Source: Sphingobacterium sp. UBA1575 (lineage in GTDB: Bacteria > Bacteroidota > Bacteroidia > Sphingobacteriales > Sphingobacteriaceae). Taken from it: 15,022 bases of DNA. The stretch covers positions 1 through 15,022 of the forward strand of contig DCOH01000001.1 of NCBI GenBank assembly GCA_002322865.1, read 5' to 3'. The notes below the pieces were generated by a model that did no database searches, had not been told where the DNA came from, and saw only the letters and a program-made list of their open reading frames with translations. A program made the position numbers and the translations under genes. Below are positions 1 through 7,241 of this stretch, in pieces. How positions within the stretch are numbered: the stretch's first letter is position 1; the number at the start of each line of letters is the position of its first letter.

Positions 1-73
1 CGAAGATTACGAGGAACAGGACTTTGCCAATAAGATGAAGAAGAAGCGCAAACGCCAAAGAGGGCAGAAATAA
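1..73 (+). CDS. 3' end of mobilisation protein, probably relaxase (partial)
   Basis: The second reading frame is open from the left edge to a TAA at 71-73, giving 23 residues. They are acidic at first and then strongly basic, ending in a Lys/Arg cluster (KMKKKRKRQRGQK). The gene lies 101 bp upstream of a coupling-protein gene on the same strand. In Bacteroidota conjugative transposons the relaxase (MobB-type) gene usually sits in that position, and a basic C-terminal tail would suit a DNA-binding relaxase. No diagnostic relaxase motif is in the window, so the assignment rests on context alone. Confidence 0.5.
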   Translation, partial: EDYEEQDFANKMKKKRKRQRGQK

Positions 74-174
74 TATTTAGCCAAACACTGCCACAGAACG
101 CCACTGGCTGCCACATTTTTAGAGCCACTGCATAGAGCCTTTAAATTCACGCCCGAACATTAAAACTTAAAATA

Positions 175-2175
175 ATGCAGGGAGAAGACGATTTAAGAGG
201 ACTTGCCAAGATAATGGCTTTTATGCGGGCAGTCAGTATTCTTTTGGTGCTGATGCACCTTTATTGGTTCTGCTACGGTTTCTTTTTAGAACGTGGCTGG
301 ACGTTGGAAGTAATCAACAAGATATTAGGCAATTTCGACCGGACAACAGGTTTATTTTCACATACCCTGTATACCAAAGCATTTGCTTTGGTTTTACTTG
401 CTTTGAGTTGCTTAGGCACAAAGGGCGTAAAGAATGAGAAGATAACCTGGTCTAAAATTTACGTGGCTTTGGGCGTTGGCTTTGTGCTGTTCTTCCTGAA
501 CACACCATTGCTGAAGCTATCTCCGGCAACAGGCACATTCCTGTATATCCTTACTATCTCTTTAGGCTATATCGCTTTGCTGATGGCGGGGGTATGGATG
601 AGCCGATTACTCCGTACTACCCTGATGGACGATGTTTTCAACAATGAGAACGAGAGCTTTCAGCAGGAAACCAAGCTGATGGAAAACGAGTATTCCGTTA
701 ACCTGCCCACCAAATTTTACTACAAAGACAAATGGAACAACGGTTGGATAAACATTGTAAATCCGTTCAGGGCATCAATAGTTTTGGGTACTCCGGGTTC
801 AGGCAAATCTTATGCTATCGTAAACAACTACATCAAGCAGCAGATAGAAAAAGGCTTTAGTATGTACATCTACGATTTCAAGTTCGACGACCTATCCACC
901 ATTGCCTACAATCATTTGCTGAAGCACAGGGATAAGTCCAAGGTACAGCCGAAATTTTATGTGATAAATTTCGATGACCCACGCAAAAGCCACCGTTGTA
1001 ACCCACTCAATCCCGATTTTATGACCGACATATCTGATGCTTACGAAGCGGCATATACCATAATGCTAAACCTTAACAGGTCGTGGATACAGAAGCAAGG
1101 GGATTTTTTCGTGGAAAGCCCAATTATCTTATTGGCTGCTATTATTTGGTATCTGAAAATCTATGAGGATGGCAAGTATTGTACATTCCCACACGCTATT
1201 GAATTACTCAATAAAAAGTATTCGGACGTATTCACGATTTTAACATCATACCCCGATTTGGAAAATTATTTGTCGCCCTTTATGGATGCGTGGCAAGGCG
1301 GAGCGCAAGACCAGTTGCAAGGACAAATAGCATCGGCAAAAATTCCGCTATCAAGAATGATCAGCCCGCAACTATACTGGGTAATGACAGGTGATGATTT
1401 TACGCTTGACATTAACAACCCGAAAGAGCCGAAGATTTTATGCGTTGGTAATAACCCCGACCGTCAAAATATTTATTCAGCAGCGTTGGGTTTGTACAAT
1501 TCAAGGATTGTAAAACTGATTAATAAAAAGGGACAGCTAAAGAGTTCGGTTATCATAGATGAGTTGCCCACGATTTATTTCAGGGGACTGGACAATCTTA
1601 TCGCAACGGCGAGAAGTAATAAGGTTGCGGTATGTTTGGGTTTTCAGGATTTTACGCAGTTGACGAGGGATTACGGCGATAAGGAAAGCAAGGTAATTCA
1701 GAATACCGTTGGCAATATATTCAGTGGTCAGGTGGTTGGAGAAACGGCAAAAAGCCTATCGGAACGCTTCGGGAAAGTATTGCAGAAACGTCAGAGTATG
1801 ACGATTAACCGCAATGATAAATCTACCTCTATCTCCACACAGTTAGACAGCCTTATTCCGGCTTCCAAAATATCCACGCTTACACAGGGTATGTTTGTCG
1901 GAGCCGTTTCGGATAACTTTGATGAACGTATCGAGCAAAAAATATTTCACGCTGAAATTGTGGTGGATAATGAAAAGGTAGCGGCAGAAAGCAAAGCCTA
2001 TCAGCAAATACCGCAAATCCTTTCTTTTGTGAATGAGGAGGGCGAGGATAAGATGAAGCAGGAAATTGAAAGCAATTACAAACTGATAAAATCAGACATC
2101 CTGAATATTGTTGAAAGCGAAATGGAGCGTATCAAGAACGACCCGAACTTGCAGCATTTGGTACAACAAGAGTAA
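175..2175 (+). CDS. mobC: Conjugal transfer coupling protein MobC (TraG/VirD4 family)
   Basis: This is an inner-membrane type IV coupling ATPase, which links the relaxase-bound DNA to the conjugative secretion channel. The 666-residue protein has about four hydrophobic segments in its first 145 residues (roughly 18-36, 66-82, 95-111 and 122-142), followed by a cytoplasmic motor domain. The Walker A motif GTPGSGKS lies at residues 205-212, and a Walker B motif (VIIDE) ends with Asp462-Glu463. TraG-like signatures such as the 'TARSNKVAVCLGFQDF' stretch lie downstream. The length matches the Bacteroidota MobC proteins of CTnDOT-like elements. The ATG at 175 follows an A-rich leader with no strong Shine-Dalgarno, as expected in this phylum; Met14 is a possible alternative start. 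No cargo or tra gene overlaps it. It marks the left border of the copper cargo. Confidence 0.93.
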   Translation: MQGEDDLRGLAKIMAFMRAVSILLVLMHLYWFCYGFFLERGWTLEVINKILGNFDRTTGLFSHTLYTKAFALVLLALSCLGTKGVKNEKITWSKIYVALGVGFVLFFLNTPLLKLSPATGTFLYILTISLGYIALLMAGVWMSRLLRTTLMDDVFNNENESFQQETKLMENEYSVNLPTKFYYKDKWNNGWINIVNPFRASIVLGTPGSGKSYAIVNNYIKQQIEKGFSMYIYDFKFDDLSTIAYNHLLKHRDKSKVQPKFYVINFDDPRKSHRCNPLNPDFMTDISDAYEAAYTIMLNLNRSWIQKQGDFFVESPIILLAAIIWYLKIYEDGKYCTFPHAIELLNKKYSDVFTILTSYPDLENYLSPFMDAWQGGAQDQLQGQIASAKIPLSRMISPQLYWVMTGDDFTLDINNPKEPKILCVGNNPDRQNIYSAALGLYNSRIVKLINKKGQLKSSVIIDELPTIYFRGLDNLIATARSNKVAVCLGFQDFTQLTRDYGDKESKVIQNTVGNIFSGQVVGETAKSLSERFGKVLQKRQSMTINRNDKSTSISTQLDSLIPASKISTLTQGMFVGAVSDNFDERIEQKIFHAEIVVDNEKVAAESKAYQQIPQILSFVNEEGEDKMKQEIESNYKLIKSDILNIVESEMERIKNDPNLQHLVQQE

Positions 2176-2184
2176 TTCTAATCA

Positions 2185-2233
2185 TTAGTATTTGTCATAA
2201 ATAATCAATCATTGTAAATGTATTAAATACTAA
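2185..2233. repeat. 9-bp inverted repeat between mobC and the copper regulator
   Basis: TTAGTATTT at 2185-2193 is exactly complementary to AAATACTAA at 2225-2233, with a 31-bp AT-rich spacer. It fills most of the 77-bp gap between the mobC stop and the regulator start. It could be an operator for the regulator gene, a weak transcript end for mobC, or chance in AT-rich DNA. I see no exact TAnnTTTG box in this gap. The AAATnnYACAA repeats found at the two downstream copper promoters are not present here. Confidence 0.4.
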
Positions 2234-2252
2234 ATGTAGTCAGTAAATAAAT

Positions 2253-2816
2253 ATGAATACAATCTTTATTAAAAATATGGTTTGCGACCGTTGCATTATG
2301 GTGGTACAAAACGAATTGGAAAAACTGGGATTAGATGCTAAAAATATAAAACTGGGCGAAGTTATTCTTTCCAAAGAAATAACATCTCTGGAAAAAGAGA
2401 ATTTGTCCAAAACTTTAGAGCCATTAGGATTTGAAGTAATTGACGATAAAAAAGGCAGGATAATAGAAAAGATAAAGAACATTATCATTGACCTGGTACA
2501 CCATCAGGATAGTGATGTAAAAACCAACCTTTCCGATGTATTGAGTGACAAATTGCATCACGATTACAATTACCTGTCCAATCTGTTTTCAGAGGTAGAG
2601 GGTACAACCATTGAAAAATACTTTATCGCCCAAAAGGTGGAGAAAGTCAAAGAATTGTTGGTGTATGATGAGTTGTCATTAAGTGAGATTGCGAACCGCC
2701 TAAATTATTCGAGCGTGGCATATTTGAGTAACCAGTTTAAAAAAGTTACCGGGCTAACACCAAGCCATTTCAAACAGATTAAAGAGGATAAAAGAAAACC
2801 GTTGGATAAAGTGTAA
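2253..2816 (+). CDS. Copper-responsive regulator: HMA-like Cys region plus AraC-type DNA-binding domain
   Basis: The predicted protein has 187 residues. The N-terminal part (about 1-70) reads like a heavy-metal-associated (HMA) fold, with a metal-site-like MVCDRC (Cys11, Cys14) in the first loop and an alternating pattern of strands and helices. The C-terminal part (about 85-183) is an AraC/XylS double helix-turn-helix domain; the second helix-turn-helix region starts near residue 141 (LSEIANRLNYSSVAYLSNQF) and is followed by the usual 'F-K-x-x-G-x-T-P-x-x-F-K' ending. The natural reading is that Cu(I) or a similar soft metal binds the Cys pair and changes DNA binding. The likely targets are the paired repeats in front of the adjacent copA and chaperone genes. 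The first of these starts at the last base of this gene's stop codon. The target and metal are inferred; the domain calls are strong. Confidence 0.85.
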   Translation: MNTIFIKNMVCDRCIMVVQNELEKLGLDAKNIKLGEVILSKEITSLEKENLSKTLEPLGFEVIDDKKGRIIEKIKNIIIDLVHHQDSDVKTNLSDVLSDKLHHDYNYLSNLFSEVEGTTIEKYFIAQKVEKVKELLVYDELSLSEIANRLNYSSVAYLSNQFKKVTGLTPSHFKQIKEDKRKPLDKV

Positions 2817-2880
2817 GTAAATCTTACAAATCAAATCCAAAATTTCACAACAGTACCCATAAATATAATAGCCAATTTTG
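2816..2880 (+). promoter_or_regulatory. copA promoter with tandem AraC-type operator (copy 1)
   Basis: A 41-bp element at 2816-2856 contains two direct repeats of the form AAATnnYACAA, at 2819-2829 and 2840-2850, starting 21 bp apart (two helical turns). Downstream is a -7-like box CAATTTTG at 2873-2880, matching the Bacteroidota TAnnTTTG consensus except at the first base. There is no clear -33 element; the second repeat sits near that position, as expected for a promoter that depends on an activator. The same element with the same spacing recurs before the chaperone gene (34 of 41 positions identical). Transcription should start a few bases after 2880. Confidence 0.7.
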
Positions 2881-2904
2881 TATTGTAAATTAAAGCGGGC
2901 AAAT

Positions 2905-5316
2905 ATGGCGACAAACAGAGAAAATATATACATTCCATTGGAGGATGTAGAAAGCGAACACTGTGCATTAATCGTTGAAAAGGGATTGGCACAGGTAAAA
3001 GGCGTAGAAACCCATAAAGTAGAGCTGAACAACCGAAGGGCAGCGATTACAGTAGATAGCAATGAAACCGTAGGCGAGGCTGTTAAGGCAATTAAAGATT
3101 TAGGTTACGGAGTTCCTACGGTTAAAAGTGCTTTTCCGGTATTGGGCATGACCTGTGCATCCTGTGCGGGCAGTGCCGAAAGCATTGTTAAATACCAACC
3201 GGGAGTAGTTAAGGCTTCCGTGAACTTTGCAACGGGCAATCTTACCGTGGAATATCTGCCCAATATGACCGATGCCTCCACCCTGCAAAAAGCGGTTCAG
3301 GGAGTAGGTTACGACCTATTGATTGAAGACGAAACCAAGCAGCAGGAAACGCTCGAAGCCATCCACGAAAAGAAATTCCGAACCTTGAAAAACAAGACCA
3401 TTTGGGCAATTATCCTTTCCCTGCCCGTGGTAATCATAGGAATGTTCTTTATGGATATGCCCTATGCAGACCCGATAATGTGGCTCTTTTCCACACCCGT
3501 TGTAATATTGTTGGGCAGGGATTTTTTTGTGAACGCTTGGAAGCAGGCAAAGCACCGTTCCGCCAATATGGATACGCTGGTGGCATTGAGTACAGGTATT
3601 GCCTACCTGTTCAGTGTTTTCAATATGCTGTTTGCCGACTTTTGGCATCAAAGGGGACTGCACGCCCACGTATATTTTGAAGCGGCAGCCGTTATTATCG
3701 CATTCATCCTCTTGGGGAAACTGCTGGAAGAAAGAGCCAAAGGCAACACCTCTTCAGCCATTAAGAAACTGATGGGCTTGCAGCCGAAAACGGTCATCGT
3801 GGTACAGGCAGACGGAACGGAAAAGCAGACCGCTATCGAAGACGTAAGCGCAAGTGATGTGATACTCGTAAAGCCCGGTGAAAAGATTGCGGTAGACGGT
3901 ATGGTCATATCGGGCAATTCGTTTGTGGACGAAAGCATGTTAAGCGGTGAGCCTGTACCTGTATTGAAAAAAGAAAAAGAAAAAGTATTTGCAGGAACGA
4001 TTAACCAAAAAGGCAGCTTCCGGTTCAGGGCGGTAAAAGTGGGCAAAGAAACCATGCTTGCCCACATCATCAAAATGGTGCAGGATGCACAGGGAAGCAA
4101 AGCACCCGTACAGAAACTGGTCGATAGGATTGCGGGCATCTTTGTTCCCACAGTGATAGGTATTGCCATCTTGACATTTACGCTATGGTTGATTTTGGGA
4201 GGCGAAAACGGGGTTGTTCAAGGTCTGTTGGCAGCCGTTACGGTATTGGTCATTGCCTGCCCCTGTGCTTTAGGCTTAGCGACACCCACCGCTATTATGG
4301 TAGGCGTTGGTAAAGGTGCTGAAAATGGCATTTTGATAAAGGATGCCGAAAGTTTGGAACTGGCCAAAAAAGTAAATGCCATCGTTTTGGACAAAACCGG
4401 AACCATCACCGAGGGAAGACCACAGGTAACGGGCATTAAATGGCTGAACAATGAGGACACTGCAAAAGAAATCCTTTTGAGCATCGAAAAGCAATCCGAG
4501 CATCCATTGGCAGAAGCCGTAGTGAAGCATCTTGGCGATGTAGCGACCACCTCTTTATCCATGTTCGACAGCATTACGGGCAAAGGCGCAAAAGCAGACC
4601 ATGACAACGAAACCTATTATGTAGGCAACAAAAAGCTATTGGCAGAAAACAACATTGCCATTGCCGGCGAATTACAAGACCAGGCCGAAGAATGGGGCAA
4701 ACAGTCTAAAACCGTTATCTGGTTTGCAAACAGCAAAAAGGCTCTTGCTGTAATCGCTATCGCCGATAAGATTAAGGAAACATCGGTGCAGGCTATCCGG
4801 GAAATGCAGGAAATGGGCATTGACCTGTATATGCTGACCGGAGATAATGAGGCTACCGCTAAAGCCATTGCGGAGCAGACAGGCATCAAGCATTACAAAG
4901 CCGAAGTTTTGCCACAGCATAAAGCCGACTTTGTGAAAGAACTGCAAAGTAAAGGAAAGGTAGTGGCAATGGTGGGCGATGGTATCAACGACAGCACCGC
5001 ATTGGCAACAGCCGATGTAAGTATCGCAATGGGCAAAGGCAGCGACATCGCAATGGACGTAGCCAAGATGACCATCATTTCGTCCGACCTGACCAAGATA
5101 CCGCAGGCAATACGCTTGTCCAAACAGACCGTAGCCACCATCAAGCAAAACCTGTTCTGGGCGTTTATCTACAACGTAATCGGCATTCCGGTAGCGGCAG
5201 GCATCCTTTACCCTGTTAACGGCTTCCTGCTCAACCCGATGATTGCGGGTGCGGCAATGGCATTGAGCAGCGTGAGCGTGGTCAGTAACAGCCTGCGGTT
5301 GAAGTGGAAGAAATAA
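2905..5316 (+). CDS. copA: Cu(I)-exporting P1B-1 ATPase CopA
   Basis: This inner-membrane pump uses ATP to move Cu(I) from cytoplasm to periplasm. It has 803 residues from the ATG at 2905. A first HMA-like domain (about 6-65) lacks the CxxC pair. A second HMA (about 76-140) has GMTCASC with Cys84 and Cys87. The ATPase core follows: SGE 347-349 in the actuator domain, the membrane CPC site at 452-454, the phosphorylated Asp496 in DKTGT, His533-Pro534 in SEHPL, and GDGIND at 691-696. The last helices carry YN and MALSS signatures typical of Cu(I)-specific P1B-1 pumps. The frame stays open upstream to a TTG at 2878, but that TTG overlaps the predicted -7 box, so the ATG is preferred. It lies between the regulator and the copper chaperone and has its own promoter. 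Confidence 0.95.
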   Translation: MATNRENIYIPLEDVESEHCALIVEKGLAQVKGVETHKVELNNRRAAITVDSNETVGEAVKAIKDLGYGVPTVKSAFPVLGMTCASCAGSAESIVKYQPGVVKASVNFATGNLTVEYLPNMTDASTLQKAVQGVGYDLLIEDETKQQETLEAIHEKKFRTLKNKTIWAIILSLPVVIIGMFFMDMPYADPIMWLFSTPVVILLGRDFFVNAWKQAKHRSANMDTLVALSTGIAYLFSVFNMLFADFWHQRGLHAHVYFEAAAVIIAFILLGKLLEERAKGNTSSAIKKLMGLQPKTVIVVQADGTEKQTAIEDVSASDVILVKPGEKIAVDGMVISGNSFVDESMLSGEPVPVLKKEKEKVFAGTINQKGSFRFRAVKVGKETMLAHIIKMVQDAQGSKAPVQKLVDRIAGIFVPTVIGIAILTFTLWLILGGENGVVQGLLAAVTVLVIACPCALGLATPTAIMVGVGKGAENGILIKDAESLELAKKVNAIVLDKTGTITEGRPQVTGIKWLNNEDTAKEILLSIEKQSEHPLAEAVVKHLGDVATTSLSMFDSITGKGAKADHDNETYYVGNKKLLAENNIAIAGELQDQAEEWGKQSKTVIWFANSKKALAVIAIADKIKETSVQAIREMQEMGIDLYMLTGDNEATAKAIAEQTGIKHYKAEVLPQHKADFVKELQSKGKVVAMVGDGINDSTALATADVSIAMGKGSDIAMDVAKMTIISSDLTKIPQAIRLSKQTVATIKQNLFWAFIYNVIGIPVAAGILYPVNGFLLNPMIAGAAMALSSVSVVSNSLRLKWKK

Positions 5317-5319
5317 AAC

Positions 5320-5384
5320 AGTAAATCTCACAAATCAAACAAGAAATTACACAACAATACTGAACTGAATAGTACGGAAATTTG
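5320..5384 (+). promoter_or_regulatory. Chaperone-gene promoter with tandem AraC-type operator (copy 2)
   Basis: The 41-bp element at 5320-5360 matches the copA-promoter element at 34 of 41 positions without gaps. Its two AAATnnCACAA repeats lie at 5323-5333 and 5344-5354, again 21 bp apart. The -7-like box GAAATTTG is at 5377-5384. The G of its TTTG lies 24 bp after the element's end, exactly as at the copA promoter. The element begins 3 bp after the copA stop codon. It implies that the chaperone gene is transcribed from its own promoter under the same regulator as copA. Confidence 0.7.
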
Positions 5385-5415
5385 CATTATCAGATAACTC
5401 TAAAATTTATTAACA

Positions 5416-5637
5416 ATGGAAAATAAACAATTTCAATTCAAGACGAACATCAATTGCGGAGGTTGTATCGCATCTGTAAAGCCGCACTTGGACAAGGCAG
5501 AGGGTATCTGCCATTGGGAAGTGGACACTGCCAACAAGGACAAGGTACTTACAGTGAAGTCCGAGGGCATTACCGAGCAGGAAGTAATATCGACCGTGCA
5601 AAAGGCAGGCTTCAAAATTGAACCTTTGGACGCCTAA
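5416..5637 (+). CDS. copZ: Small HMA-domain copper chaperone (CopZ-like)
   Basis: The protein is a single 73-residue HMA domain with no signal peptide, so it should be cytoplasmic. The metal loop is NCGGC, with Cys14 and Cys17; the rest follows the ferredoxin-like pattern, ending in an 'AGFKIEPL' strand. Such proteins carry Cu(I) to the N-terminal HMA domain of CopA or to regulators. It follows copA by 99 bp, and that gap holds a second copy of the copA-type operator and promoter. A long-stem inverted repeat follows the gene. The Gly-Gly in the metal loop, in place of the usual two residues of bacterial CopZ, is a form seen in Bacteroidota. The gene symbol is by analogy, not direct identity. 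Confidence 0.85.
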   Translation: MENKQFQFKTNINCGGCIASVKPHLDKAEGICHWEVDTANKDKVLTVKSEGITEQEVISTVQKAGFKIEPLDA

Positions 5638-5652
5638 GCCAACAACTTTTTG

Positions 5653-5710
5653 AAATGCCCTTTTTCCGACCGAATTTTCTATGAGGTTGGGTTGCTGAAA
5701 AAGGGCATTT
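5653..5710 (+). terminator. Inverted repeat after the chaperone gene, likely terminator
   Basis: AAATGCCCTTTTTC at 5653-5666 is perfectly complementary to GAAAAAGGGCATTT at 5697-5710, with a 30-base loop. The right arm runs into TTTTAT. It starts 15 bp after the chaperone stop codon and separates the regulator-copA-chaperone module from the next module. The loop is long for an intrinsic terminator, so a processing signal or cruciform is possible. Confidence 0.6.
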
Positions 5711-5744
5711 TATCAATTCTGAAAAAAGGCGATAGGTTATTGCG

Positions 5745-5769
5745 TATATGGCATTTTTTTGTCCATATA
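5745..5769. repeat. 7-bp inverted repeat upstream of the Cys-rich gene
   Basis: TATATGG at 5745-5751 pairs with CCATATA at 5763-5769 across an 11-base T-rich loop. It lies about 46 bp upstream of the -7 box of the Cys-rich protein gene. It could be an operator or a second, weaker transcript end following the terminator at 5653-5710. AT-rich sequence makes short palindromes common. Confidence 0.35.
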
Positions 5770-5814
5770 GCAAAAAAAAAAACGTAAAACGATATAAAAA
5801 ACCAATCTAATTTG

Positions 5815-5822
5815 TAACTTTG
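5815..5822 (+). promoter_or_regulatory. -7 promoter box TAACTTTG for the Cys-rich gene
   Basis: TAACTTTG matches the Bacteroidota -7 consensus TAnnTTTG exactly. No convincing -33 TTG-type box lies at the expected distance. The box ends only 5 bases before the TTG start codon at 5828, so transcription would start at or very near the start codon. Confidence 0.6.
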
Positions 5823-5827
5823 TTGCG

Positions 5828-6214
5828 TTGAAAAATTATAGAATACATATAGGCATTTTGACATTGTTCTGTTTGGTTTTCTTTATGATGCCAAGTCAGA
5901 GCTATGCCTGTTCCAAAAATTCAACAAAGACCGAGCAGTCTTCCTGCTCAAAGGAGAAATCCAAAAAATCAGAACATAAAAAAGGTTGCAAGGGCAAATC
6001 CTGTAAAAAATGCAAAAGTGACAAATGCGGGGGCGGCTGTTCACACAGCTCTTGCAGGTGCGGTGCTTCAACCACTTCCCTAAATGTCCCAACCATAATC
6101 GAATTAAAGGCAAAAAATCACTTAGCAGCAGCTAAAAAGCAAAAATTCGGTTTCAAAGAAGCCTACTATTCTTCGGGCTTTTTCTCCATTTGGCTACCGC
6201 CTAAAATAAGCTAA
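5828..6214 (+). CDS. Exported Cys/Lys-rich small protein, putative metal-binding
   Basis: The 128-residue protein is read from a TTG start. A hydrophobic signal sequence (about 8-27) ends in SQSYA, giving a likely cleavage before Cys28. The next 51 residues hold nine cysteines (28, 40, 54, 59, 62, 67, 71, 76, 78), with CKKC, CGGGC and CRC clusters, two histidines and many lysines, like a metallothionein-type chelating segment. The C-terminal 45 residues lose the cysteines and end in an aromatic 'SSGFFSIWLPPKIS' tail. I do not recognise a named family. Its place between two copper modules and its composition suggest binding of copper or another soft metal in the periplasm. No ATG in frame would leave a full signal peptide. 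An exact -7 box directly upstream supports this TTG and a leaderless transcript. Confidence 0.7.
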   Translation: MKNYRIHIGILTLFCLVFFMMPSQSYACSKNSTKTEQSSCSKEKSKKSEHKKGCKGKSCKKCKSDKCGGGCSHSSCRCGASTTSLNVPTIIELKAKNHLAAAKKQKFGFKEAYYSSGFFSIWLPPKIS

Positions 6215-6216
6215 AA

Positions 6217-6236
6217 CTATGGCCTGATAGCCATAG
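6217..6236 (+). repeat. Stem-loop just after the Cys-rich gene
   Basis: CTATGGC at 6217-6223 pairs perfectly with GCCATAG at 6230-6236 around a 6-base loop, starting 3 bases after the stop codon. There is no T tract after it, so it is a weak candidate for a terminator; it may limit read-through or protect the 3' end of the transcript. Confidence 0.45.
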
Positions 6237-6308
6237 GTGTGTCCTGTCAGAAGCTGTTCCGGCTTTTGCAAATCCCCTATTTGTATCATTTATTTAAAGT
6301 TTAAAACA

Positions 6309-6335
6309 GAAATGGGTTTATCAATCCCCCGTTTC
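6309..6335 (+). repeat. Stem-loop in the leader of the HMA-DUF3347 gene
   Basis: GAAATGGG at 6309-6316 and CCCGTTTC at 6328-6335 form an 8-bp stem in RNA with one G-U pair, around an 11-base loop. It ends 16 bases before the ATG at 6352. The 137-bp gap here (6215-6351) is the largest inside the envelope module, so a promoter or a control point may lie in it, but I found no clear TAnnTTTG box. Confidence 0.35.
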
Positions 6336-6351
6336 TCAAAATGTAATTATT

Positions 6352-7227
6352 ATGAAATCATTATCAAAAATAGTGATGGTAATCGCCGTGTTACTATCAT
6401 CAATAAACGGCTTCGCACAAATCAAGAATGCGAAAACAGAAACCGTAAAGATTTACGGCAATTGTGGTATGTGCAAAACCACCATCGAAAAAGCAGGTAA
6501 CGTAAAAAAGGTAGCCAGCGTGGACTGGAACAAAGATACCAAGATGGCTACGCTCACCTATGACGGCGACAAAACAAATCAGGATGAAATCCTGAAACGT
6601 ATTGCTTTGGCTGGTTATGACAGTGAGAAGTTCCGTGCGCCGGATGACGTATATGCTAAACTGGCTGGTTGCTGCCAGTATGATAGACCCGTGAAGACGG
6701 TTGCCAAAAACAAAGAGGCTGGCATGGACATGAATGCCGGACATGGCAATCACGACCATAGCCAAATGGCAGCTAATAAAGATGCAGTTCAAAACCAATC
6801 ACAGCTAAAAGCTGTATTTGACAACTACTTTTCAGTGAAAGACGCTTTGATAAAAACCGATGCGGCGACCGCATCTGCCAAAGCCGCTGAATTGGCTGCA
6901 TCCCTTAAAGCAGTCGATATGAACAAGCTATCGGCAGAGGAACATACGGCTTGGATGAAAGTGATGCAGGATTTGACGGCCAATGCGGAAAGCATTTCAA
7001 AATCAAAAGATGTTGCAAAACAAAGAAGTGCTTTTGCGGCACTTTCGGAAAGCATCTACACACTTGCCAAAGTTTCTAAACAGGACACCCCCATTTATTA
7101 CCAGCACTGCCCTATGTACAACGGAGGTAAGGGAGCCAATTGGCTAAGTAAAGAGAATGCGGTTAAAAATCCATATTACGGCTCACAGATGCTCACCTGC
7201 GGAAGTACGGTCGAAACCATTAAATAA
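6352..7227 (+). CDS. Exported HMA plus DUF3347 copper-binding protein
   Basis: The protein has 291 residues. A signal peptide ends near residue 22 (INGFA before Gln), without a lipobox. It is followed by an HMA domain (about 30-95) with GNCGMC, Cys38 and Cys41, and a linker with a His/Met segment (MDMNAGHGNHDHSQM). A DUF3347 domain fills the remainder (about 135-285), with a conserved HCPMYN (Cys253), NPYYGS and MLTCG (Cys283). DUF3347 domains occur with periplasmic copper proteins and CusB-like adaptors. The likely role is periplasmic copper binding or delivery. It heads a tight run of eight genes and is paralogous in its DUF3347 part to the lipoprotein at 9693. A periplasmic HMA is less common than a cytoplasmic one. 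Confidence 0.85.
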   Translation: MKSLSKIVMVIAVLLSSINGFAQIKNAKTETVKIYGNCGMCKTTIEKAGNVKKVASVDWNKDTKMATLTYDGDKTNQDEILKRIALAGYDSEKFRAPDDVYAKLAGCCQYDRPVKTVAKNKEAGMDMNAGHGNHDHSQMAANKDAVQNQSQLKAVFDNYFSVKDALIKTDAATASAKAAELAASLKAVDMNKLSAEEHTAWMKVMQDLTANAESISKSKDVAKQRSAFAALSESIYTLAKVSKQDTPIYYQHCPMYNGGKGANWLSKENAVKNPYYGSQMLTCGSTVETIK

Positions 7228-7241
7228 CAGGTCTGAAAGCT

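Noticed and set aside
3100..5331. Several long open frames on the minus strand opposite copA
   Set aside because: They are antisense shadows of a strongly conserved P-type ATPase; none has recognisable motifs or its own leader.
6237..6500. Plus-strand 87-codon open frame overlapping the start of the HMA-DUF3347 gene
   Set aside because: It overlaps a gene with a clear signal peptide and HMA motif in another frame, and its own translation resembles no protein.
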